DNA from: Metopolophium dirhodum
Lineage: Eukaryota > Arthropoda > Insecta > Hemiptera > Aphididae
Direction: 5' to 3'
DNA: 64,000 nt
Assembly (NCBI RefSeq): GCF_019925205.1
Contig: NC_083565.1
Span: forward strand, 4,073,001 to 4,137,000
In this document: positions 26,640-37,179 of the stretch, piece after piece
Layout: each line of letters starts with the position of its first letter
How positions within the stretch are numbered: the stretch's first letter is position 1
The notes under the pieces: generated by a model
The model's database searches: none
What the model was told of the DNA's origin: nothing
The model's input: the letters and a program-made list of their open reading frames with translations, nothing else
Position numbers and translations under genes: made by a program

Positions 26640-27643
26640 CTACTGTTTACTTATACGTGTTTAAAGCGCGGTAGCCAGAGTTTTATACGTATATATTATA
26701 TATATAATATACGCGCATTATAATAGTGTAATGTATTTTCTTCGGCGGCGGCGGCGGCGGTGCGTGCGCGCGTACAACAGGGTCGGACTAAACTGGTGTC
26801 GGCGGCGCACCGGACGCGATCGTATTTTTTATGCCGAGAGAACTGAAATCTTTTTTTTTCCGGGAGGATTTCACCGGTGGCTGTGTACCGCGTGGATCAC
26901 CCCTCACGCGAGGGTGGGTCGCCGAAATATCGACGGACCGTCCGGTTTGTGTCCAGTCCTCCCCGCATGCCCCGTACGGAAAACTCGAAAATTACGAAAA
27001 AAAAACCCTCCGTCGATATTTGGAATGATATTATAATATCATCGCCAAATCAATATTATATCATAATATGTATAATATATTATTATAATATACTTGGGTT
27101 TTGGCCGCTTCTCTCTCTACACCGAAACTCTTGCACCACCCTGTACAATTACGTCTTAACACGCGCACACACACGTATTTATGTATATACTGTACACGTG
27201 AAACTTTTTTCTTTCAATATTTTTTTTCCTTTAAAAACCGAACAGTCGAAAAACCGGTTTTGATTTTATAATATTATTATTATCCGGCACGGCTCGGCGC
27301 GAGAGGGTAGTGTAGTGTTGTATTATAGTAGTCGTAGTAGTATAGTACGTACCTATATGTATTATACGAGTGGAGCACGACGACGACTCTAGTGGCGGAT
27401 GATGAGGAGGAGAAGCAGGGAACGGAGGACGATGAGGCCGGTGTCAGTGGAGTCGGTGGGCGTGCGGGCAGTGGCGGTTGGGGCACGGGTCGTCCTGTAC
27501 GGACATGCACGCAACAGGTTCTCGCTCGCAGCGTCCTGATAGTGTGTGTGCCGAGTAAATCCTTGACATGGTCACTGAACCCCCAGTGTGACCAGGTAAT
27601 ATCTCTGGTAGGTCGTGTAGGTTGTGTGCGCGAGCGTATGAGC

Positions 27644-27685
<42 letters not shown>

Positions 27686-28500
27686 TGGAAAATGATCGTT
27701 GGGGAATGACAACCAAACTGGTTTTTCATCGTCCGACGGCTATCACGGCTCGTCGCAGCCGTACTATTACAGTGATGCTGTTTGAAAATAATAATAATAA
27801 TGATTTAAAAAAATATATAAATAAAAAATAATAATATCCGACGCGATCGAGAAGGTACCTTTACCTTTTCATTTATTTATTTATTTGTTATCGAAATCGA
27901 TGAAATAATAATAATAAAACTCGGCTCGCTTAGGCACCCTGCAATGAATACATCGCGTATATTACGCGCGTTAAAAATAAAAGATTATTATTATTACAGG
28001 TACGTATATTAATGCAGTTTATTCGAAAACGGAAAGTGATCCTCTATTATTCCTTTTTCTTTCTGCTTATTAGTGCGTGTTAGTGTATGTGTATGTGTTT
28101 TTTTCCACCATTTTTTTACAATTTATATTTTGGCTTGTTTACAAGAATAATATATTAATATATAACATATTTATATGACCTCTTTGAAAGAAAAAAAACG
28201 ACATTTTATAATATTATATCCCATTTGGGAAGACGACCTCGCGGTGCGTATTATTATCGTGTATGTTTTGAATGCATTTGTTTTTATTATGATTTCGTTG
28301 CACAGATGGCAATCTGCGTGTGGGTAAAAATTAATAAATACCCGAAGACCAGACGGACTTGGTTAGATGACGAAACGAGCACACACGATGCCGATGCGCT
28401 AACTACCTACTATAACTGCTGTTAGATAAACGATGCCGCTTATAATAAAATATAATTTTCTTAAATTATACGCCCGTCGGCGGCGGCGGTGTATATTGTC
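26640..28500. promoter_or_regulatory. GC-rich, CpG-bearing island; possible promoter or 5' non-coding exon region
   Basis: GC content rises sharply at 26740-27000 and 27280-27640, with a CGG run at about 26741-26760. A plausible plus-strand donor follows CCCAGTGTGACCAG at 27595. An imperfect hairpin, TGGTCACTG against CAGTGTGACCA, lies at 27568-27594. A frame beginning at a GTG at 27392 reads an acidic MADDEEEKQGTEDDEAG-like start but has no ATG, so I do not call it coding. Position and composition suggest a regulated transcription start; the gene is unknown. Confidence 0.3.
27644..27684. repeat. GT microsatellite
   Basis: An uninterrupted TG dinucleotide run of about 20 units within the GC-rich island. 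Confidence 0.95.
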
Positions 28501-28931
28501 AATTTGGGATTTTGAAAATTAATTCTCCTGTGTCGGTCAAACATAATACATACCTATTATAGTATTATTGTATACTGCAACTATTATATTACGCTACATA
28601 ATTGCTATCTCATCAAAATCATAATTTGTGCGATTATTGAATTATTTTTTTTTTGAAAACGTCATTATAATTTATATTATATTAATATTTATGTATATTA
28701 CCTATAATATAATTGAGGTAACTAGATAATAATTATTGTCTTATTCGTGCAGATGTAGGAACTAGGAATACATATCGATACCCGCTTTTTAATGGTGAAA
28801 ATAAAATACGTTTAAAGTCTCCGTCACGTTTTATAGATGTCAATAAAATATTATTGTTATTGTTGTTGTATGGCGTAGGTCAATATATATTTTATAAATT
28901 ATAAGTACGGTCGATTTTACGTGTATATTAT

Positions 28932-29357
28932 GAGGACGCCACACGTGCATATGTTGTCTTCGTCTAACGTACATCATGGCAAATTTTTCGTTCACAATAA
29001 TACATTTTACTCTGTTATTTTTGAAATTAGAGTGATTTGATTAATAATAAAATGTAAAGGTATGATTATTATTTAGGCCATCACTCAGGCTTTTATTAAG
29101 ATTTTCATTAAGTAACAAGTTATGAGCTTTTTGAAATTGTAAATTTTTTTGTACATTTTAAAATGCTCATAAATTACTTTTTAAAATTATAATATTAATA
29201 AAATCCTCCGAGATGCCCTTGATAATAATTTAACCTTTAAATTGTATCATTCACTATAATTTTAAAAATAACAAAGTAAAATAGATTATTGTTAACGTAA
29301 AATTTGGTATGTTGTACGTTTGTAAGACGGAGGCAACGCATGCGGGTGTGGCTCCTC
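28932..29357. mobile_element. Fold-back (long inverted-repeat) element, copy 1
   Basis: The two ends are about 100-bp imperfect inverted repeats. The left end reads GAGGACGCCACAC and later TTGTCTTCGTCTAACG, AAATTTTTCGTTCACAATAA and ACTCTGTTATTTTTGAAATT. The complement of the right end reads GAGGAGCCACACCC, TTGCCTCCGTCTTAC, AAATTTTACGTTAACAATAA and ACTTTGTTATTTTTAAAATT. The centre is AT-rich and itself partly self-complementary (ATGAGCTTTTTGAAATT.. against ATGAGCATTTTAAAATG). There is no coding frame. The arms are shared with 40226-40653. Confidence 0.7.
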
Positions 29358-29359
29358 TT

Positions 29360-32300
29360 AAGACAAAATCGAAAAAATGACTAGAAATTAACGTACCTAT
29401 AGCGGTATAATATTTATTAAGGTCTGAACGCAGGTATTTCTGAGCAATAAAAAGCCTATATAGGCGAACCATTAGACTGCAGGACACGTTATTATGTTAT
29501 AAATTATTGTAATGGATGTCGCCAACGTACATTATAATTGCACATAACGTGTATACCGAATAATTATCAGTACTTAACAGTCGGCTGTATAGGGTCGAAC
29601 GAGGTAGGCGTACCTGTAGCAGCTGTCGGTACCAGTGGTATAGGTATAGTCGTTGCGTTGCACCCCGTCGTTATTTTTTTCAATAAAGTATACTATGTTT
29701 TCAGGTAAAACGAGTAGGATTTTGTTTTACGACTACATTATCACCGTACATCTATGGTATATACACGTCTCGTTTCAGATTTCGAGCCGTGCTGAGCGTG
29801 GAAGCTATAATAATATATTATACATTTATACTGCCATATTGGACGTATTGGTACAACGCCCGATGTGTTTATAAAATTATACTTAATTGTGTCTATTACA
29901 TAAGACGTATGTATGTATCGCAGTTATCTCTATAAACAATTTAAGCACGCCGAAATAGTTTCATCGCTCATGATTCGTGGCTGCAGCGTGCCCAGCTTTG
30001 CGAACAGAGATAAAAACTTTGGACGGAACCGCCACCATCTGATTTTTTAATATTTTACAGTTTACATTGCATCGTGTACATCTGGTGAGATTTTTATGCG
30101 AGAGCTTTTAAGTTCTAAGCGTTTCGAGATTTTAGCTCCAACATTCCAATTCCATATCGCGTTACTCCTCCATTTCGAAGCGTCTATACGATTAGGTACA
30201 TTTTATATATTCCGGTATAGTTCACTTTGATAAATCGCGTTGTATTATGGTATACCTCCTCTATACATGGATTTCTCGAAATTCGTGACTATAATCTATG
30301 CATCCAATATATCGCATGAGAATATTTTGTTAAATTTTTACAGTAATAATAATTAAATGCGTTATTCGTAACATGTTTTTTGTAGGTACGTGGAATAAAA
30401 AAATATGAATTTAGGTCTATATATCCAGACATGCAGTGTCCTGCAGCGTGGCCATTAGTCAGGTCCTTTTTAATCTTGTTGTGATTCAATTTTTGCTCTT
30501 ATAGGTCAACTCAATGACAATATTAAAACTAGCAGAGTGAAATGCATTCTTCTGTAAAATGTAATATGTTTTGAAAAAGACACGCAACTCAGGTGCGATG
30601 TCCTCTTAAAACGTGTTGCTCAGAATTTTTTTTTTATTGTAACGGTTAATATATTGCTTTCAATTATACTATAAATAATGCAATGATACACCACTATAAA
30701 CTATTACTATTCTGTATCGTTATGCTTATGAGCAACGTGATATCCTGTACGACGTCGATCTTCAATTTCGAACAGATATTAAGATATTATGATACTTCTG
30801 TCCTCGAAGAATGTGTTAATTCGAGTAGGGTACCAGGTATCATACGACTTTAAATTTTAGTAGGTATAAGGTTACTAAAAATATGTCATTATTCATATTC
30901 AATACGTTTTTTAAACCTTTACTCGTGAGTTTTTTTATTTTACGAGCACTTAAATTATGAAAAATACCCCCAAAAAAATTCCTCATAAATACTATAATAA
31001 ACTGAGCTCATAATCGTTTTTTGACTGTAATAATTTATTATCATGCTTTTAAGTGTTTGACAATAAACAATATACAGGTCAGTGCGAAGCGAGTTGAGTG
31101 GCCAACGCTGTCTCCGCATGCATACTAGACTAGCTGTGTCCATAATATTATATAATAGTATATTATTATACTATATAATATGTATATTATGATGTACATA
31201 AAAAAATGGTTGGATACTGCTTTGAAAAGTAAAAAATTTACTAATTTTATTATATCCAATATCCATAATACTATATCTATGTACATAACTACTTACGTAA
31301 GTATACAATATTACATTATTTTTAAGTTTTAACTTACAATCAAAGTATGTACGTTATAACTTATATGTCACATTAAATTTGTAAAGGTCTTTAATAACTC
31401 TCAAAAGTGATTTATAATAAAAACACATAATTATTGTAAGACTATATAGGTAGGTGGATAGGTACAATAAACATCTAATCTATTCGCTATCCATTTTGTA
31501 TAATACCTTATATGTTGGTACAACTACAATGTTATAAAGTTGAACATGTTGTAGCTATAGGATATTAAATTATAACCATGTATATCGTCGAATTGGCGGC
31601 TTTCTAACCGTGGCTCGTGCACCACTGTGGTACGCGGAAAGCATTTGACGTTTTGTGGTACGCAGAAACTTGGTAGATGGTTCGTGACTTTGAAGAAAAA
31701 ATTTTAATCGTTAATATTATTATTAATACCTAGTATTATAATATTATGTACCATGGTATAACTCTAAAAATAAACATGCGTACGGTAATCACGACGGTGA
31801 AACGTATACAGTATAATATTATAATCGTATATCAATGACGATACGGGACATTTTTCAAGTGGCACGGACAAGTTTTCAAAATTTGTAAGTAGTACTGGGA
31901 CGTAGGATAAAATATATTCCTAAAACAAATGTATTGTACTCGTGGTTTCAAAATAGTTTTCTAGATAGTCAAAATACAAGACACCATAAATTGCAGTTTT
32001 ATTATATAATACTGTTTCATTACTATTCTATATTTCTATATTATGGCATATAATTTAGGTATAGGCAATGATATTTCGTCGGCAAGAACAACGGCGCAGC
32101 GTTCGGTGTATTATTATCATACATTTTCTTCTGTTTAACATTTAGCTGAATAATCACGTAATTCATACGCACATTGACTTGACGCCAAATTCTGTATAAT
32201 ATTATAATATCTTTATTCGAACGCGTATGGCGGAAGCCGAATTTCGTAACTTGTTGGTTGCGGTACATTGTCTTATTTAAATATTTTCTCAATACAGTCA

Positions 32301-33225
32301 TTTCCATAAACGGTACGGTTTCAGCCTATATGCCACTCTTGTGAGAAATAAAGAAATATAAGGTACTCAAATAAGAGTATTTATAACTATAGCTTGTGAC
32401 TATATATTATATAGCCTATACAATTGAACAAGTTCTAATGTAATCATTCGAAGGAAAAAGAAAACGTAAGTACTTGCAATATCAGTACACGGTACTTCTG
32501 TAGGTTACGCGCCACCTCTTTCGGCTCCTTCGACCCCTTTTTTTTATACATCTCGAATTCAAAACCACGGACAATGATCGTTGCCCATTATCGTGATCCG
32601 ACAGATGCGGTGAAACTTAACTGCCCAATAACGTGGTTCGTAGCTAATTATTAGTACAGGCGTAACTGGTTACCCGCGGGTACACCACGAATATGGACAC
32701 TCATCTCATTCGGGTTGAATAGACCGCGTAAAATTGCGCGATACCTATCCGATAAGAGACGTCAACACATTATTTTATACAATATAGGTATACATGTTCC
32801 AGGAAAAGTAGGAAATCGAGAAAAGTTGGAATAAATTAATATTGTCCGGGCATGAGCCCAATTAGATTTTGGCATCGTAGGTTAAATATTGAATGTATTA
32901 AAAATCAAATAAAACATCATACTGAGTACTTAAATAATTATAAAAAAAAATTGAAATAGACGCTTCAAATATTATTAATTCTACTTTGCCCGAAATATAC
33001 ATATACATCAACAATCACATTAATATGATTTTGATTAGGTACGTCTGCAGTACGTCTGTACGCCGTAATCCCGATACATGAACACGATGAACCGTTATTT
33101 AATTCGTCACCACGAGAACAAATAAATCGCGTTTAAATACCTATATAATTAGCTCAACCAAAATGTGACGTCGTCGATCAAAAGATATGATTTTATCGAC
33201 TGAATATGCACTCCAAAAGTTATAA
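29360..33225. other. Non-coding stretch
   Basis: I see no supported gene. Slightly GC-richer patches occur at 29580-29680, 31600-31690 (CTAACCGTGGCTCG..GTGGTACGCG, a transposon-like phrase) and 32500-32720. None carries a long frame of credible composition. Confidence 0.5.
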
Positions 33226-33229
33226 ACTC

Positions 33230-33600
33230 TCTGAAGCCAATAGCAATAGGGGGGATAAGTTGAAAACAAATTAATGTGACTTCCAGTTAACTTTTTTTTC
33301 CAAATATTTATTATTAAAATAATTTTTCTTATGAATTTCCAACTACCATTAATAATTTGCTCATTTTGTCAAATTTTAACTGCAGACTCTCATAAAAAAT
33401 GTTGTAAATTTACGCTCAACTTTTTTTTTAGTTACGCTAATAAAACCTCATGAGGAATCTTGCATTAAAAAATTGTCTAGCTTAAAAACCTAGTCAAATA
33501 CTGTTTATCGACTATAAATGAAAAAAAAATAGAAAAACGTCGCACGCTCATAAATAGTTCCTAAGCGTCAAAATATTTTGAAAATCTATTCGTGTATAAA
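33230..33600 (-). repeat. Diverged reverse copy of the aphid interspersed repeat
   Basis: Read on the minus strand, it contains the family phrases TTGACAAAATGAGCAAATTA, AAATTCATAAGAAAAAT and GATTCCTCATGAGG. It is strongly diverged and truncated. Confidence 0.5.
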
Positions 33601-34089
33601 AAAAGTTGACACATGACATAATTATGACATTATATGCAGACATGTAATGTATACAAAATCCGTATGACCGTATCCCGTTGCCGTTAATTTGTAGTTTTCA
33701 ATTCACGTCACAACAAACAATATACTAGTATACTATATATTATTATATTTTCAACGCAGGCGCGGTTCTAGGACTAAATTTTTGTATGGGCAACGGTACA
33801 TTTATAAATTTATAATTAGGTCTTAACTACGAATAACATTCCCCCACCTCCCACAACATTTTCTTAATAAAATATTTATGTTTATAGCCTCCACAAATAC
33901 TTCATTAATTTATAATATTAGCAGTATAGGTACATTAGTAGCTTAAAATCTTTATAATATTGATTATAATAATTAATAGGTATTATAAAGATTTTAAAAT
34001 TTTAAATATAATAAAAGATGCACTTGTTGGTACCTCACTTGCTGGTGTACAGTTGTAGTTGTAAAGCATATAATTTTAATGAATGTGTT

Positions 34090-34460
34090 ATATTTGAATT
34101 CAATGATAATCATTGCATACGAAAAATGATTCTGGGCGGAGACGTTGTGTCATCCTAGCGGCCTACCATACGCTTAAAAATAATCAAATTTAATAATTTA
34201 ATAAATTAGAATATCAGCATAACTTCCAGGTAAACTTTTTTGTTAATAAAGGTAAAACAATTTGTGACGAATCTTTTATTAAAATTTTTAATGTTAACTC
34301 TGGAAGGAAAAACGTTTTTGAAATTATAACTGAAAAATAACTACCTAATAAAATTTGAAAAATTGTTATGTCTACAAATAACTCAAAACAAGTCAAAATA
34401 GTTTGAAAATTTAAAAAAATAATTGATGAAAATTTCAAGCGTATATGGTATTAATTTTTT
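34090..34460 (-). repeat. Diverged reverse copy of the aphid interspersed repeat, 3' terminal part
   Basis: It carries GAATTCAATGATAATCATTG and GATTCTGGGCGGAGACG, the complement of the family's 3' end seen at 15895-15945, followed by reversed body text. No frame of interest is present; the open frame at 34214-34438 is repeat-derived. Confidence 0.6.
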
Positions 34461-35059
34461 TGGAAATACAACAAGATAATATCAAAAATCAATTAATGGG
34501 AGTTCGTTGACTACTTAACTTGACAACTTGTATAAGTTTTAACCCCACAATCCTAGATCATTTCACAAAGAATATTTTTTCTTCATCGTGTTTTACATAA
34601 AAAAAAAAAAGGAAAAATAGGCCCTAGCGAATGGTGTTATTGTTACCTATACCGCGCTCCCGAAGCTCTATCAAACTGATGTCGAAATGGCACAAGTAGT
34701 ATCACCTTATCTCCTCTATATCGTGACTCCCACCCTTTCTAAGCTTCCACCAATCTCGAGCACCTATCAACGTTATAATTTATTCTATAAATTAAGTAGG
34801 TACCTATTATAAGCTAGGTATAAATGTAGGTATAATTTATTTTGTATGAATAGTTTGTTGTTATATACAAAGTTAAATTAATGTTGTATCTTAGATTTTG
34901 AGCAGAAGAGCGATGGATGTAGCTATTGGTTATACAAGTTTGTGTTTTTTTTTATTTCTCGTGCGTTTGTATACCTATATGATAAATAGTTATGCAAATA
35001 ATTCTTTGATTTTCAACTTTGAGGGTCGTTCCTGGTAGCTAATTGGATCTAGTTAGGTT

Positions 35060-35700
35060 GCACACCGCCGTACCCTGAAATATTATCAGTTTCCACGAGT
35101 CCCGGCAATGCTGACATCCATGTTTCTAGCTTAGCTGTCTATAGCGATCAATTGTTCTTTTCAGTCTCCGTGGCTGCAAACGAGTCGCCGTCGTGCACGC
35201 AGTCATCGTTGTGATACCGTCAGGATGGCGTCGTTGCACACAGGTCCTTCTGCGCTGTGTCGTCGTCTGTCGCTCCGAGGGCGACCGAAGCAGCCGGGCC
35301 AGAGTCACCAGATGGTCTCGTGATAGTGTGTCTGGCAATGATCCCGTCGCACCACGGGTGGCCGTGGAACTTATTTTGGTGACTTACCGCCGGACACCGT
35401 AAAGTACTCTTTTGCGTACCACTTCCATCGTTACTGTCGTCTTGTCTAGGTGTTCTTCATCTTAGAGGGGGGGGGGGAAGTAGAACAGCGTAGATTTCAT
35501 TCCCATTGGCAGCAACCACATGGTAACAGGTGCTTCACGACAATCGCCACGCGGCGACGACAATGCGCCTCAGGTGTTTGTGCGGAGACTTGCTCGTCAC
35601 TGAAGTTGCTTCCTGGTCCTTCAGCCTGTCCAGTGCTGTACCTTCCCTCATTTCTTGATTTCCCTCAGCTATTGTTGTAATCCAAGTATTGTCGTTAGGA
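35060..35700 (-). pseudogene. Eroded partial copy of the unknown GC-rich gene at 47.4-48.05 kb
   Basis: This isolated GC-richer island aligns in the same orientation with 47390-48050. Shared blocks include TTTCCACGAG..CCCGGC, GACCGAAGCAGCCGGG, GGTGACTTACCGCCG and GTTGC..CC.GGTCC..CAGCC. On the minus strand the frame matching residues 109-154 of the 169-residue protein can be followed, with AAWR conserved. It ends early at a TGA (35537-35535), about 15 codons before the intact stop. The N-terminal half, including the start codon, is absent beyond about 35700. A poly-G tract at 35467-35477 also interrupts the similarity. I read it as a decayed segmental duplicate about 12.3 kb from its source. 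A functional shortened gene is less likely. Confidence 0.65.
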
Positions 35701-35739
35701 TTTTAGATTCTAAATTTTAGGTTTCCCGTTCATTTTTTC

Positions 35740-36660
35740 TTATATTATGATCATTGTGTGGCGACTGGAGACTAACAATATAATTAGCAATATACTAACA
35801 GATAACAATAATTACACATGTAGTAATAATAATATATAAATATATAATTTATTTGGCAAAACAAATAATTATATACATACTGATACACATAAATACATAA
35901 ACAATGTATTAATAAATTATATTAATAAAAAAACTTTGAGAATTAAAATTTTCATAAAATGTAAAAATATGCAATTTAAAGACATCATACAATTTTCATA
36001 ATATTTTAGCTCTTTTTTTAGTTTTTTACTGATATTTGTAATTTATTACTATTTTTGGTTTTTATTACCTAGTCTTAGGTTTGATACAATTTTCGTTTGT
36101 CGGTAAAAAACTTTAATACATGGTTCTTCAAAAGTGTTTTTACAGCGATTTAAGAATATCGAATATAATATACATAGTGATATTTTTTCAAAGAATCATA
36201 ATTCAAAATCGTATTTAATCGTATAAAATGATCAGTGAGGTAAAATGTAATTCATTGACGCATGAGTTATGCGTTACACGTATAATATAACAATTATTTT
36301 ACATTATATTTTAATACTGAAAATAAAAAATTAAAATTTTATATACATTTTGTTTGAAAACTTCTGAATCTGTTTTAGAAAACATTTGACTGAAAAAATG
36401 TATCTAAGTACTTAGAGTCAAGTGGTTTATTTTTATGATTTTTTAAAATGTCAAATCTTTTTTAAAGAGGACTGATTTATTTGAAAGTAATAACATTTTA
36501 AAAAATATTTGACTTTAACTAGTACTTACTTATTTAAAAACTCATAAAATGTTACAAACATTTTTTTTTACTAAAATTATGTCCATTTTCCTCCAAATAT
36601 TAAAATATTCTTTCAGTATTCTTATAAAAAAACCAAATATTTTTATGTGGCTCAAAATTG
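35740..36660. repeat. Heavily diverged repeat-derived AT-rich DNA
   Basis: Scattered family phrases can be recognised, for example TCGGTAAAAAACTTTAATACATGGTTCTTC (compare GGGTAAAAAAGCTTGAAAATTTAATACAAGGCTCCT), given here only as partial similarity. I see nothing else. Confidence is low because the match is patchy. Confidence 0.3.
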
Positions 36661-37075
36661 TAAAACAAACTCAAACAGATATTTATTGTAAAATAAGATG
36701 TAGGTAGGTATTCATAAACAATCTAAAGAGTAAAGACTACCAAGCAAACAAACAGTGTGAAGCTGCAATCGACAATGCAATTATTAAATTTCAAAACGAA
36801 GAAATTTCAAAGTAACCCAAAAAGCTAGTAAACTAATTATTCATCTCTCTAATATTTATTTTCTTTAAACAGATATTCATTTGTTGCTGAAATGTCGTTA
36901 AGTTACAAAAAATATAGGTAGCTACACAATTTATTGTTAATAATTCAAAGATACATTTTTTATTTAATGTTTATTTGTTATAACTGTTTTAGTAACTATT
37001 ATATTTGTGTTAAACATATCATTATTTTTATTTTTAATTTCTTATTGGGGTTAAATATAATGTAATACCTATATG

Positions 37076-37175
37076 AGGTGCGTCGTCTTGGCACCTGTAA
37101 ATCGTCAAACCTCTCCTTACAAAACAATAAGATATTTTAGGGTTGACGATTTACGGGAGCCAAGACGACGCACCT
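37076..37175. mobile_element. 100-bp hairpin element (MITE-like)
   Basis: The left arm AGGTGCGTCGTCTTGGC continues to GTAAATCGTCAA, and its complement returns at the right (TTGACGATTTAC.. then GCCAAGACGACGCACCT). The arms are about 34 bp with three to four mismatches, enclosing a loop of about 32 bases. The outer 17 bp are perfect. No clear target-site duplication was found, so the superfamily is unknown. Confidence 0.75.
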
Positions 37176-37179
37176 TATA

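Larger units (their letters stand above)
18480..26640. other. Long non-coding AT-rich stretch
   Basis: No gene is supported apart from the weak 5' exon candidate at 19505-19681. It contains TA-rich runs, a poly-T/poly-G junction (G15 at 25159-25173), a degenerate telomere-like run (24847-24870) and trinucleotide runs near 26570-26620. Open frames are short and AT-biased. It may be intronic to a gene whose exons lie outside or are too small to recognise. Confidence 0.45.

Noticed and set aside
26731..27263. Three overlapping plus-strand frames in the CGG-rich island
   Set aside because: All three frames are open together because of GC-rich composition; none shows a domain or a credible start context.
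27280..27729. 149-residue minus-strand frame with His/Thr repeats, and the acidic plus-strand frame from 27392
   Set aside because: The first reads the GT microsatellite; the second has no ATG and runs into the same microsatellite. Both are better explained as GC-rich non-coding DNA.
35126..35402. Short frames on both strands inside the 35-kb island
   Set aside because: They fall in the part corresponding to the non-coding continuation of the source gene and are not conserved in frame.
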